From contig JAWKVD010000019.1 in NCBI GenBank assembly GCA_041398225.1, positions 1 to 64,000 on the forward strand: 64,000 nucleotides of DNA. Direction: 5' to 3'. Below, one piece after another: positions 28,142 through 36,676 of this stretch; the first letter of the stretch is position 1, and the number at the start of each line of letters is the position of its first letter. A model generated the notes under the pieces. It did no database searches and was not told the origin of the DNA. It worked only from the letters and a program-made list of their open reading frames with translations. This DNA is from JAWKVD01 sp041398225. GTDB taxonomy: Bacteria; Pseudomonadota; Alphaproteobacteria; Caulobacterales; Hyphomonadaceae. The translations under genes were made by a program, and so were the position numbers.

Positions 28142-29281
28142 ATGCAGGTATTCAAGCGGTCGGACGTATCGCCGATGGCCGAATGGTGGCGGACGGTCGA
28201 CAAGGGCCTGATCGCGGCCGCGATGATCCTGCTTGGCGCGGGATTCGTTCTCTCGCTCGCCGCCGGGCCCGCCGCCGCCGAACGCATCGGCCTCTCCGAT
28301 CCGTTTTACTTCGTCTATCGTCAGGCCCTGTTCGCGCTGGCCGCTTCCGGCGTGATGGTCTGCGTCTCGATCCTCGATCCGGTGCTGGCGCGCCGCCTGT
28401 GTCTCCTGCTGTTCGTCGGCGGGTTCCTGCTGATGGCGGCGGTGCTGCTGGTCGGGCATGAAGCCAAGGGCGCGCAGCGCTGGCTGCGCGTGGGCGGGTC
28501 GACCTTCCAGCCGTCCGAAGTGGTCAAGCCCGCCGTGATCGTGCTCAGCGCATGGCTGCTGGCGCAGCGTGAGCGGTTTTCCGGCGCGCCCTGGGCGATC
28601 GTCGCCTTCTCGATCTACGCCGCCACGATGGGGCTTCTGCTGCTGCAGCCGGATGTCGGGCAGGCCGCGCTGCTCACCGCCGGTTTCGTGATCGTCTTCT
28701 TCGTGGCCGGCCTGCCGTGGATCTGGGCGGCGTTCATGGCCGTCGGCGGGGCGGGCCTTGCGGGCATGCTCTACATGTTGCTGCCGCACGTCCGGCGGCG
28801 CGTGAACAGCTGGCTCAGCCCGTCGGACTACGACACCTACCAGGTCGACAAGGCCCGCGAGGCGCTGGAGCGCGGCGGACTGTTCGGCGTCGGACCGGGG
28901 GAGGGCGCGATCAAGAGCGACCTGCCGGACGCCCATACCGATTTCGTGTTCTCGGTGGCCGGCGAGGAGTTCGGCCTGGTTCTTTGCGTTTTCCTGATCC
29001 TGATCTTCGCGGTCATCACCACCAAGGGGGTGATGACGGCCGCGCGCAATCCGGACACCTATCAGCGGGCCGCCGGCGTCGGCCTTTTCGCGCTGTTCGG
29101 ACTGCAGGCGGCGATCAACATTTCCGTGAATCTCAGCCTGATCCCTCCCAAGGGGATGACCCTGCCGCTGATCTCGTCCGGCGGGTCGTCGCTGCTGGGA
29201 ACTGCACTGACTCTCGGACTTGCACTTGCGCTCACCCGCGAACATCACGAGACAGAGTTCGCGAAACTGAGGCACGCATGA
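28142..29281 (+). CDS. ftsW: Septal peptidoglycan polymerase FtsW (SEDS)
   Basis: 379 aa with about ten membrane helices. SEDS signatures include GAQRWLRVGGSTFQPSEVVKPA, LLLQPDVGQA, YQVDKAREALERGG, FGVGPGEGAIK, DFVFSVAGEEFG and the C-terminal IPPKGMTLPLISSGGSS. It polymerises glycan strands with FtsI. It ends in an ATGA overlap with murG. Confidence 0.97.
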   Translation: MQVFKRSDVSPMAEWWRTVDKGLIAAAMILLGAGFVLSLAAGPAAAERIGLSDPFYFVYRQALFALAASGVMVCVSILDPVLARRLCLLLFVGGFLLMAAVLLVGHEAKGAQRWLRVGGSTFQPSEVVKPAVIVLSAWLLAQRERFSGAPWAIVAFSIYAATMGLLLLQPDVGQAALLTAGFVIVFFVAGLPWIWAAFMAVGGAGLAGMLYMLLPHVRRRVNSWLSPSDYDTYQVDKAREALERGGLFGVGPGEGAIKSDLPDAHTDFVFSVAGEEFGLVLCVFLILIFAVITTKGVMTAARNPDTYQRAAGVGLFALFGLQAAINISVNLSLIPPKGMTLPLISSGGSSLLGTALTLGLALALTREHHETEFAKLRHA

Positions 29282-30426
29282 ACGATACGTCGACGCCGGA
29301 CAAACCGCTGGTCGTGATCGCCGCCGGCGGAACCGGCGGACACATGTTTCCGGCGCAGGCCTTCGCCGACGAGATGCGCGCCCGCGGCTGGGCGATCGCG
29401 CTGGTCACCGACGAACGCGGAAAGAAATACGCCAAGGACTTCCCCGCCGACTGGCGCAAGGAAGTCGAGGCGGCGACCTTCGGCTCCAAGCTTCCGCACA
29501 AGATGATCGCATCGGCGCTCAAGCTCAGGTCCGGCGCCAACACGGCGCGCAAGGCCTTCGCCGCGACCCGCCCGGCGCTGGTGGCGGGCTTCGGGGGATA
29601 CCCATCCTATCCGTCGCTGTCGGCGGCGCGGGCGATGGACATTCCGATCATCATCCACGAGCAGAACTCCGTGCTGGGGCGGGTGAACCGGCTGTTCGCG
29701 ACCTCCGCGAAATTCGTCGCCTGCGGCTTCGATCAGCTCAACCGGCTTCCGGCGGCGGCCCAGTCGCGCAAGCGCGTGGTCGGCAATCCGGTGCGTTCGG
29801 CCATCCGCGCCGTGCGGGAGAAGCCTTACCCGGAAGCCTCCGACGACGGTTCGATCCGTCTTCTGGTGACGGGCGGCAGCCAGGGCGCGCGTCTGTTCGG
29901 CGAGGTTATTCCCGCCGCGATCGCGGAGCTTCCGCAGGCGTTGCGCGCGCGTCTCGACGTGGTGCAGCAGGCGCGGGAAGAACAGCTCGACAGCGTGCGC
30001 AAGGCGTATGCCGACGCCGGAGTGAAGGCGCATGTCGACAGCTTCTTCACCGACATGCACGAACAACTCGAGAAGGCCCAGCTGGTGATCGCCCGCGCGG
30101 GCGCCTCGACCGTCACCGAGCTTGCGATCGCCGGCCGGCCGTCCATCCTCATTCCGCTCGCCATCGCCATGGACGACCACCAGACAGTCAACGCCGAGGG
30201 CATGGTCACCGAAGGCGCGGCGGACGTGATCGCCGAGCCGCGTTTCACGCCGGCCAATCTCACGCCGCTGCTGAAAGAGCGTCTGTCGAACGGCGCCATG
30301 CTGGCGGCGCGGGCGAAGGTGGCGCGTTCGCTGGGTCGGCCCAACGCCGCGCGCGATCTCGCCGATCTGGCCGAGCAGGCGGCGGGCGTGACGTCCGGAT
30401 CGCCGGCCGGTCAATCCGCCCGATAG
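29278..30426 (+). CDS. murG: UDP-GlcNAc:lipid I GlcNAc transferase
   Basis: 382 aa peripheral membrane enzyme that makes lipid II. The N-terminal GGTGGHMFPAQAFADEM and GFGGYPSYPSLSAA loops and HEQNSVLGRVNRL bind acceptor. The C-terminal domain has VTGGSQGARLF, RAGASTVTELAIAGRPSILIP and DDHQTVNAE, which bind UDP-GlcNAc. The start overlaps the ftsW stop. The tightly overlapped run of dcw genes ends here. Confidence 0.97.
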   Translation: MNDTSTPDKPLVVIAAGGTGGHMFPAQAFADEMRARGWAIALVTDERGKKYAKDFPADWRKEVEAATFGSKLPHKMIASALKLRSGANTARKAFAATRPALVAGFGGYPSYPSLSAARAMDIPIIIHEQNSVLGRVNRLFATSAKFVACGFDQLNRLPAAAQSRKRVVGNPVRSAIRAVREKPYPEASDDGSIRLLVTGGSQGARLFGEVIPAAIAELPQALRARLDVVQQAREEQLDSVRKAYADAGVKAHVDSFFTDMHEQLEKAQLVIARAGASTVTELAIAGRPSILIPLAIAMDDHQTVNAEGMVTEGAADVIAEPRFTPANLTPLLKERLSNGAMLAARAKVARSLGRPNAARDLADLAEQAAGVTSGSPAGQSAR

Positions 30427-30527
30427 TCGCCCCGTTAGCTGACCTGGCGGCTGGCCCGGCGCCTCGCCCGGTAACGCGACCAGTAACCGGAACGTGTAGC
30501 GGCGCGCGGCTTTCGCGATATCCGCGC

Positions 30528-30541
30528 TTGATGCGCATCAA
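30528..30541. promoter_or_regulatory. FNR/FixK-type box
   Basis: TTGAT-GCGC-ATCAA is a perfect match to the FNR/FixK consensus TTGAT-N4-ATCAA and a perfect 14-bp palindrome. It lies 57 bp before the DsrE gene start. If centred near -41, transcription would start around 30576. Confidence 0.75.
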
Positions 30542-30597
30542 TCATCCCCATTGGCGATGTGGTCTTTTTTGCTCGCGAAGCAAAAGGAGGACGTTCC

Positions 30598-31074
30598 ATG
30601 GGTATTCGCAAGACATTGGGTTCGGGGATCGCGGCGGCTGCGCTGACGCTGGTTCCGCTGGTCGCGGGTTGCGCGTCGGTCGTCGCGCCGGCCGCCTATG
30701 CGCAGCAGGCGGAAAAGCAGAGCGTGGTCGTGCACCTCGGCCACTTCACCGACGATCTGCACTCGACCTTCATGGCGCTGTCGCTGGCGACCAACATGCA
30801 GAAGGCGGGCGCCGAGGTGACGGTCTTTCTTGACCGCGAAGGCGTGAGGCTCGCGGACGCCACCGAGCGGGGCGATCTGACATGGGGCGATAGCGGCGCC
30901 GTATCTGAAGCGATGGCCGGCTTCGTGGCGGCCGGCGGAAAGGTGATGGTGTGCCCGCACTGCGCAGGTCTTGCCGGCGTGTCGGCCGACAAGCTTCGTC
31001 CCGGCGCGACGATCGGCTCGGCCGCGGACGTGGCCAAGCTGATGTTGGACGCCGACAAGGTCATCGATTTCTAG
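30598..31074 (+). CDS. Exported DsrE-family protein
   Basis: 158 aa from ATG 30598 with a perfect AAAGGAGG upstream. The N-terminus is a signal sequence with a possible lipobox (LVAGC) near residue 22 and an alternative Sec cut after AYA. The mature domain is DsrE-like: VVHLGHFTDDLHSTFMALSLA, GAEVTVFLDREGVRLA, and VMVCPHCAGLAGV with two cysteines that could carry sulfur or redox chemistry. The family handles sulfur or small redox tasks; the substrate is unknown. The gene interrupts the dcw cluster between murG and murC. The FNR-type box upstream suggests expression at low oxygen. Confidence 0.8.
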   Translation: MGIRKTLGSGIAAAALTLVPLVAGCASVVAPAAYAQQAEKQSVVVHLGHFTDDLHSTFMALSLATNMQKAGAEVTVFLDREGVRLADATERGDLTWGDSGAVSEAMAGFVAAGGKVMVCPHCAGLAGVSADKLRPGATIGSAADVAKLMLDADKVIDF

Positions 31075-31089
31075 GCCTCGATTGCGCAT

Positions 31090-31113
31090 GCCGGAGGCTG
31101 AACAGCCTCCGGC
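31090..31113 (+). terminator. Terminator after the DsrE gene
   Basis: GCCGGAGGCT-GAAC-AGCCTCCGGC is a perfect 10-bp stem with a tetraloop, 16 nt after the stop. Only a short CTTT follows, so termination may be partial. Confidence 0.65.
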
Positions 31114-31125
31114 GTCTGCTTTGAC

Positions 31126-31177
31126 CATGTGCGCCGGCCGTGTGCGCTGACCGTGTGCACCGGGCGTGTGCGAGGAC
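31126..31177 (+). repeat. 13-bp tandem repeat, four copies, ahead of murC
   Basis: C(A/G)TGTGC starts at 31126, 31139, 31152 and 31165, each exactly 13 bp apart. The other six bases of each unit vary (GCCGGC, GCTGAC, ACCGGG, GAGGAC). It fills part of the murC leader. Confidence 0.65.
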
Positions 31178-31265
31178 TCTGTCGACGGACGCCGCCAAGC
31201 TGGATAAGAGGGGAGCGATCTCCAATCCGGCCGCGAGACGGCGTATCCGGGCAGGCCCTTCTTGT

Positions 31266-32690
31266 ATGCGCAGTGAAATCCCTTTCGACGTCGGTCCGGT
31301 TCATTTTGTCGGCATAGGCGGCATCGGCATGTCCGGCATCGCCGAGGTCATGCTGAACCTCGGCTATCAGGTCTCCGGATCGGACGTGAAGGAAAGCGCC
31401 AACACGGCGCGCCTGGCCGAGCGCGGGGCGGTCATCCATATCGGGCACAAGGCCGAGAACATCGAAGGCGTCGGCGCGCTGGTGATCTCCTCGGCGATCA
31501 AGGGCGGCAACCCGGAAGTCGACGCGGCGCGCGTGCTCGCCATCCCCGTGGTTCGCCGCGCCGACATGCTGGCCGAGCTGATCCGCCTCAAATGGACGAT
31601 CGCCATCGCCGGCACGCACGGCAAGACCACGACCACCTCCATGGTCGCGGCCCTGATGGACGGCGTCGATCTCGACCCGACGGTGATCAATGGCGGCGTC
31701 ATCAACGCCTACGGCTCCAACGCCAAGCTGGGCGCCGGCAAGTGGATGGTGGTGGAGGCCGACGAAAGCGACGGCACTTTCACCAAGCTGCGCTCCACCG
31801 TGGCGATCGTCACCAATATCGATCCCGAACACATGGATCATTACGGCTCGATGGATGCGCTGCGGGCCAGCTTCGACACCTTCGTCGAGAATCTGCCCTT
31901 CTACGGTTTCGCGGTTCTGTGCGCCGACCATCCGGAAGTGCAGGCGCTGACCAGCCGGATGAGCGACCGTCGTCGCATCACCTACGGTTTCAATCCGCAG
32001 GCCGACATCTGGGCGGTGAACGTGCGGTCCGAGGCCAGCGGGTCGACCTTCGATCTGGTGCTGCGTTCGCGCGGACAGAGCGAGGAGACGCGCTGGATCG
32101 GTCTGCATCTGCCGATGGCGGGGCGGCACAATGTGCAGAACTCGCTGGCGGCCATCGCGGTCGCGCGCGAACTCGGCGGCACCGAGGCGCAGATCCGCGC
32201 GGCGCTCACCAAGTTCGGCGGCGTGAAGCGGCGCTTCACCAATGTGGGCGAGTGGAACGGCGTGCGCATCATCGACGACTACGGCCACCACCCGGTGGAG
32301 ATCGCGGCGGTGCTGCGGGCCGCGCGCGACGTGCAGGGGCCGAAGGGCGAGGCCGCCGGCCGGGTCATCGCCGTGGTGCAGCCGCACCGCTATTCTCGCC
32401 TGCAGAACCTGTTCGAAGAGTTCTGCACCTGCTTCAACGACGCCGACGAAGTTCTGATCGCGCCGGTCTACGCCGCGGGCGAAGCGCCGCTGGAGGGCGT
32501 TTCGGCGGCCTCGCTCGCCAAGGGTCTGCTTGAGCACGGTCACCGGTCGGCCGTCGCGATCGACTCGCTCGACGGGTTGCCCGAAGTGATCCGCGCCGCC
32601 GCCAGGCCGGGCGACATGGTGGTGTGTCTCGGGGCGGGCGACATCACGGCTCACGCTGCGGCGCTCGCCGGCCGGTTGTCCAACGCGTAA
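31266..32690 (+). CDS. murC: UDP-MurNAc:L-alanine ligase
   Basis: 474 aa from ATG 31266 (MRSEIPFDVGPVHFVGIGGIGMSG). The N-terminal dinucleotide-like fold, the P-loop IAGTHGKTTTTSMVA, VVEADESDGTF, NIDPEHMDHYGSM, the RRF segment and DDYGHHPVEIAAVL are all standard. It adds the first amino acid of the peptide stem. The frame stays open upstream to 31140, but that part has no MurC homology. It is separated from murG by the DsrE gene and from ddl by four genes. murB, often next in alphaproteobacterial clusters, is absent. Confidence 0.96.
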   Translation: MRSEIPFDVGPVHFVGIGGIGMSGIAEVMLNLGYQVSGSDVKESANTARLAERGAVIHIGHKAENIEGVGALVISSAIKGGNPEVDAARVLAIPVVRRADMLAELIRLKWTIAIAGTHGKTTTTSMVAALMDGVDLDPTVINGGVINAYGSNAKLGAGKWMVVEADESDGTFTKLRSTVAIVTNIDPEHMDHYGSMDALRASFDTFVENLPFYGFAVLCADHPEVQALTSRMSDRRRITYGFNPQADIWAVNVRSEASGSTFDLVLRSRGQSEETRWIGLHLPMAGRHNVQNSLAAIAVARELGGTEAQIRAALTKFGGVKRRFTNVGEWNGVRIIDDYGHHPVEIAAVLRAARDVQGPKGEAAGRVIAVVQPHRYSRLQNLFEEFCTCFNDADEVLIAPVYAAGEAPLEGVSAASLAKGLLEHGHRSAVAIDSLDGLPEVIRAAARPGDMVVCLGAGDITAHAAALAGRLSNA

Positions 32691-32840
32691 GCCTCGCCAA
32701 GCCGTGAGGCGAACAGGGCTTGTGCACGCAAGCCGGCGACGGCACACAATCGCCTGACAAGAACAGAACAATAGCAGGACAGCCCGCGGGACTGTCGGGG
32801 AGAAACAGATGAGAAGCCGGATTTCTGGCCTTGCGCGGCT

Positions 32841-33947
32841 GTGTGTCTGACGGCGCTGCCCGTCGCTCATGGACAGGCGGCCGCCGGCTTCGAACCGCCT
32901 CGCACAAGCTGGGGCGCGCCGGATCTCCAGGGCAACTGGACCAACGCTTCGATCACCCGCATGACGCGCCCGGCCGGCGTCGATGCGCTGGTGCTGACGC
33001 CGGAGCAGGCCAAGGCGCTCGAGGACGGCGACTTCAACAATGCGCGCACCCAGGCGGAGCTGAAGCCGACCGATCAGACCGTCGGCGCGCCGGCGAAGGC
33101 GGCCTCGCTTCCCGGTCTTGGAAACTACAACGCGGTCTGGGTCGACGCCGGCTCCAAGGTGGCGGTCGTGAACGGCGAGTTGCGTTCGTCCTGGATCGTC
33201 GATCCGCCCAGCGGGCGCATTCCCTACAAGGGCGATCGCGGCGCCGCCCGGCCCGCGCCGAAGCCTGTGAAAGCGGCCTCAGCCAAGCCCTCAGCCAGGC
33301 CGGCGGGCAAGTCGTCAGGTCAGGACAAGAACGCGTTCGTCGACGCCGTCGCCCCGCCGCCGGCGCGCATCCCCACGGCCGAAGCCGCCGCGAAGATGTA
33401 TGAAGGGCCTGAATCCCGCAGTTTGGGCGAGCGTTGCCTGATCGGCTTCGGCGGCACCGGCGGACCGGTGATGAACAACGTCCTCTACAACAACACCTAC
33501 CAGATCGTGCAGTCGCCGGGCTACGCGCTGATCCTGGTCGAGATGGTGCACGATGCGCGCATCATTCCGATCACGCACGACCGCAAACGCCCTGACGCCA
33601 TCAAGCCGTGGCTCGGGGATTCGATCGGCTGGTATGACGGCGACACGCTGGTGGTCGAAACCCGCAATGTGAACCCCGAGCAGAAGGGTTACATTTCGGA
33701 GAACGGCACGCTGACCGAGCGCTTCACCCGCGTCGGGGCGGACGAAATTCTCTACGAGTTCACCGTCGAGGATCCCTCGCAGTATACGCAGGTCTGGCGC
33801 GGCCAAATGCCGATGCGGACGGCCAGCGGCGCGGTCTACGAATACGCCTGCCATGAAGGAAATTACGGCCTGGTCCACATTCTTCAGGGCGCGCGGGAGA
33901 TGGAAAAACGCGGCGAAGCGCTGGAGCTGACGGCCGACAGCGAATAG
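32841..33947 (+). CDS. Secreted hypothetical protein; signal peptide probably frameshifted
   Basis: The homologous-looking frame begins at GTG 32841 (MCLTALPVAHGQAAAG) and runs 368 aa. Upstream in another frame, ATG 32809 with GGGGAG before it gives MRSRISGLARL and then stops at TGA. Joining the two with one missing base near 32837 would give a normal signal peptide ending AHGQA. The mature protein starts with SWGAPDLQGNWTNAS, a WGxPDLxGxW pattern seen in many secreted bacterial proteins of unknown function. A low-complexity Ala/Pro/Lys linker lies near residues 130-165. No catalytic motif is recognised. Confidence 0.65.
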   Translation: MCLTALPVAHGQAAAGFEPPRTSWGAPDLQGNWTNASITRMTRPAGVDALVLTPEQAKALEDGDFNNARTQAELKPTDQTVGAPAKAASLPGLGNYNAVWVDAGSKVAVVNGELRSSWIVDPPSGRIPYKGDRGAARPAPKPVKAASAKPSARPAGKSSGQDKNAFVDAVAPPPARIPTAEAAAKMYEGPESRSLGERCLIGFGGTGGPVMNNVLYNNTYQIVQSPGYALILVEMVHDARIIPITHDRKRPDAIKPWLGDSIGWYDGDTLVVETRNVNPEQKGYISENGTLTERFTRVGADEILYEFTVEDPSQYTQVWRGQMPMRTASGAVYEYACHEGNYGLVHILQGAREMEKRGEALELTADSE

Positions 33948-34066
33948 CAGCGCGGCGCCTTTACAATTGGTCATGGGCGCGCCGATTAGCAAAGCGGAAA
34001 CCTGATCGCGGGACTTGATGCGGTCTGGAAGATGCTCCCGGCGTTCGGCCGCATCAGGTCTTGGCG

Positions 34067-34813
34067 ATGAATCGAATGGCCCACATGGCCGCGCTCGGCG
34101 CGGCGGCGTTCTCGGCGGTGCTCGCGGGCGTGGTCTTCGCGGCCGCGCGCGGCGAAGCGTCGACGGCGCGTTCGTCCGCCTTCGTCCGTCCGGACTTCGA
34201 GGCGGCGGCCAGCGAACCCGCGCCCGTTCTTCTCAACCTTCAGCGCAGCTGGTCGCGCAGCGAGCTTGGCGAGTTCGCGCGTCTCTCGCGCGACGCCGAG
34301 ATCTGCCGCGAGGGCCTCGACCGGATCGGCGTGAAATATGAGCGCGTGTCCAACCGTCTCGACGCCAATGGCTGCGGCTACAGCAATGCGATCGCGCTGT
34401 CGTCCGCGACCGACGCGAACGGCGAGGCCATGGTGATGACTTGCGAGACGGCCGCGCGCTTCTATCTCTGGCAGATGCAGGTCGTCGCTCCGGCCGCGGA
34501 GAAATGGCTGGGTTCGCCCGTCGCCGACGTCACCTCGCTCGGCACGTTCTCGTGCCGCAACGTCGCCGGCACGCACCAGCTGTCCAAGCACGCCAGCGCC
34601 ATGGCGGTGGACGTCGCCGGTTTCCGCCTCGCCGACGGTCGCCTGATCTCGGTGCTGAAGGACTATCATGACGAGGGACCGAAGGGCCGGTTCCTGCGCG
34701 AGATTCACGAAGGCGCGTGCGGGCTGTTCGACGTAACGCTCGGTCCCGACTACAACGCCGATCACGCCAACCATTTCCATCTCGACACCGGCGGCGATCA
34801 CGCCTGCCGCTAG
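34067..34813 (+). CDS. Extensin-like family protein
   Basis: 248 aa from ATG 34067; a TTG 6 nt earlier is also possible. An N-terminal signal or anchor (AALGAAAFSAVLAGVVFAAA) precedes an extensin-like C-terminal domain with MTCETAARFYLWQMQVV, GTFSCRN, KHASAMAVDVAGF and DHANHFHLDTGGDHACR. The His/Asp arrangement (HxxxxxxD and HxH) resembles metal-dependent peptidoglycan carboxypeptidases, so a wall-related role is plausible but inferred. It lies in the block between murC and ddl. Confidence 0.82.
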   Translation: MNRMAHMAALGAAAFSAVLAGVVFAAARGEASTARSSAFVRPDFEAAASEPAPVLLNLQRSWSRSELGEFARLSRDAEICREGLDRIGVKYERVSNRLDANGCGYSNAIALSSATDANGEAMVMTCETAARFYLWQMQVVAPAAEKWLGSPVADVTSLGTFSCRNVAGTHQLSKHASAMAVDVAGFRLADGRLISVLKDYHDEGPKGRFLREIHEGACGLFDVTLGPDYNADHANHFHLDTGGDHACR

Positions 34814-34823
34814 CGCGGCGCGT

Positions 34824-35519
34824 TCAGCCGATCTCGTCCAGCCAGTTCGCAAGCTCGTCCAGCGCGCCCAGTTCGCGAAAGCGGGGATGGTCCTCCGGCG
34901 CTTCGGCGGCTTCATGCGCCCACACCAGCGGGTAGGGGATCAGCGCCGCCCAGCCGCCGGCCTCCAGCATGGGCAGGATGTCGGAGCGGACCGAATTGCC
35001 GGCCATCATCGAGGTCTCCGCCCGTCCGCCATGGCGCGCGAAGACCCGCGCATAGGTCTCGGGCGTCTTCTCGCTGACGATCTCGACGCCGGAGAAGTAC
35101 GAGCCCAGACCCGATGCGGCGAGCTTGCTTTCCTGGTGGAACAGGTCGCCCTTGGTGATCAGCACCAGCGGCCCGCGATCCTTCAACCGTTCGAGCGCCT
35201 GCTCGACGCCGGGCAACGGTTCGTGAGGGTGCAGCATCATCTCCTTGCCGGCGGCGACGATCTCCTCGATCACGCTGAGCGGCGCGCGCGAGTCGGAGAT
35301 TTCCAGCGCGGTCTGAATCATCGACAGGGTGAAGCCCTTGGCGCCGTATCCGTAGGTGTCGAGATTGTCGCGTTCGACCTGCGCGAGCTTGGCCTCGACG
35401 GTGTCGGGGTCGGCGAAATCCGACAGCAGCGCGTTGAACCGCTCATGGGTGAGCCGGAAGACCGGCTCGTTATGCCAGAGCGTGTCGTCGGCATCGATGC
35501 CGATCAGCGAGGGCGCCAT
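34824..35519 (-). CDS. HAD-superfamily hydrolase
   Basis: 231 aa. HAD motif I is IGIDADDTLWHNEP (nucleophile Asp near residue 8), motif II is VLITKGD, a lysine follows in VSEKTPE and motif IV is MMAGNSVRSDILPML. The alpha-helical cap in between (HERFNALLSDF to KEMMLHPHE) places it with phosphatase-like subtypes. The substrate is unknown. It is the only leftward gene in the murC-ddl block. Confidence 0.87.
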   Translation of the reverse strand: MAPSLIGIDADDTLWHNEPVFRLTHERFNALLSDFADPDTVEAKLAQVERDNLDTYGYGAKGFTLSMIQTALEISDSRAPLSVIEEIVAAGKEMMLHPHEPLPGVEQALERLKDRGPLVLITKGDLFHQESKLAASGLGSYFSGVEIVSEKTPETYARVFARHGGRAETSMMAGNSVRSDILPMLEAGGWAALIPYPLVWAHEAAEAPEDHPRFRELGALDELANWLDEIG

Positions 35520-35690
35520 GGGACCATCCTTCCTGCGCCCGCGTCATACCCAGCCGGCTGGAGAACGCCAAGCGGGAATAACCCGGCAAAGGCCGCCCGT
35601 CAGAGGTGAAATTTGCCTCTCCGATCCGGCCAAGCGGACGGCAGATTCCCGGATTGGGGGAATGGAATCTGCGTTTTCGGAGGGGCGGGC

Positions 35691-35729
35691 ATGAAAAGAG
35701 GGACGCGAGTTACCCCGCGTCCCTCTTAA
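35691..35729 (+). CDS. Possible 12-codon leader peptide
   Basis: ATG at 35691 has GGAGG 7-11 nt upstream and opens MKRGTRVTPRPS, stopping at TAA 35729. The coding sequence is almost wholly contained in a perfect inverted repeat (35696-35727). This is the layout of a leader peptide with attenuator or of a small RNA; it precedes the Crp-family gene by 104 nt. Confidence 0.35.
   Translation: MKRGTRVTPRPS
35696..35727 (+). terminator. Perfect 12-bp stem-loop upstream of the Crp-family gene
   Basis: AAGAGGGACGCG pairs with CGCGTCCCTCTT around an 8-nt loop (35708-35715). There is no gene ending just upstream on this strand, so it may be an attenuator or the end of a short RNA. Confidence 0.5.
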
Positions 35730-35833
35730 ATGTTCCGCCGGCCCTGGGTTGGGGGGACGGACCGACTGAACGCCCCCTTGATACACAATTGTCATTGTTC
35801 CAAAAACCAAGCAGTTGGCAATCTTGATCCAGG

Positions 35834-36502
35834 GTGAAAGAAATTCCCACAGCAATCATGGGCGGGCTGAGCGAGAAAACGCTCGCGAGGCTGGAACGGT
35901 CGGGGAATATCCGGACCTTCCGGGACGGCGAGACCATACATCTGCGCGGAGACCCGGGCGATTCGATCGGCGTGGTGTTGTCCGGCGCCGTCGCTCTTTC
36001 GAACACCGGAAGCCGCGGAAAGCGCTTCATCTACGGCGTGCTCCCGCGCGGACGTTTTTACGGCGTCTACGCCTTGATGACCCGGAGCGGGCGCACCTAC
36101 GACGCCAGCGCGTCCGGCGACACGGCGGTCGCCATGGTGGGTCTCAACAAATTCCATCTGCTGTTGAACGAGGACGCCGGCTTTCGCGAGGAAGTCGTTC
36201 TCACGCTCGCCGGCCAGATCGAATATCTCGGGCGCACGCTCGACGATGAACGCAGGCTTTCGCTCAAGGCGCGCATCGGCCAGCTGCTCGTGCGGGCCTG
36301 TTCGCGCGAGACCGGCGAGGTCGATCTCACGCAGACCCAGATCGCGCAGCATCTCGCGGTTTCGCGGAACGCGGCGGGCATGGCGCTCGGCGAGCTGGCC
36401 CAGCAAGGCTTCGTCGAACTTGGCTATGGCCAGATCCTGGTGCTCAGCCGCGAGGCGCTCAAGCACTGGATTCTGAGCCAGGCCGAACTCGCCCCCGTCT
36501 GA
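35834..36502 (+). CDS. Crp/Fnr-family transcriptional regulator
   Basis: 222 aa from GTG 35834; ATG 35858 is an alternative. An N-terminal cyclic-nucleotide-binding-type beta-roll (about 20-120, with IHLRGDPGDSIGVVLSGAVAL) precedes a C-terminal winged helix with LTQTQIAQHLAVSRNAAGMALGELAQQG (about 165-190). No FNR-type cysteine cluster is present, so it is not an iron-sulfur oxygen sensor. The recognition helix (SRNAAGMAL) differs from the usual SRETVSR, so its DNA site may also differ. Ligand unknown. Confidence 0.87.
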   Translation: MKEIPTAIMGGLSEKTLARLERSGNIRTFRDGETIHLRGDPGDSIGVVLSGAVALSNTGSRGKRFIYGVLPRGRFYGVYALMTRSGRTYDASASGDTAVAMVGLNKFHLLLNEDAGFREEVVLTLAGQIEYLGRTLDDERRLSLKARIGQLLVRACSRETGEVDLTQTQIAQHLAVSRNAAGMALGELAQQGFVELGYGQILVLSREALKHWILSQAELAPV

Positions 36503-36616
36503 CGCACAAGCGCTTCGGCGCATGTCGATCCGGTCATGCGCAGCGCCGCCGATGGCGCCGCGTTAACCGTTCCGGTACGCTCCTAGCCGCAACAATCGGC
36601 TTCGGCCGTCATTTCT

Positions 36617-36676
36617 CATGCCGGCAGAACATTGCTCATGCGGGCAGGACATCGCCCATGCGGGCAGCACAGGGAG
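36617..36676 (+). repeat. 20-bp tandem repeat, three copies, ahead of ddl
   Basis: Units begin CATGCCGGCAGAACAT, CATGCGGGCAGGACAT and CATGCGGGCAGCACAG at 36617, 36637 and 36657. The array ends 8 nt before the ddl start and includes its likely ribosome site. Confidence 0.75.

Noticed and set aside
31126..31177. Tandem repeats considered as CRISPR arrays (also at 36617 and 52395)
   Set aside because: Units are 13-20 bp with no unique spacers between them and no cas genes in the window.
35834..36502. The Crp-family protein as the regulator of the FNR-type box at 30528
   Set aside because: It has no cysteine cluster for oxygen sensing and its recognition helix differs from the FNR type, so the box is more likely read by another regulator outside the window.
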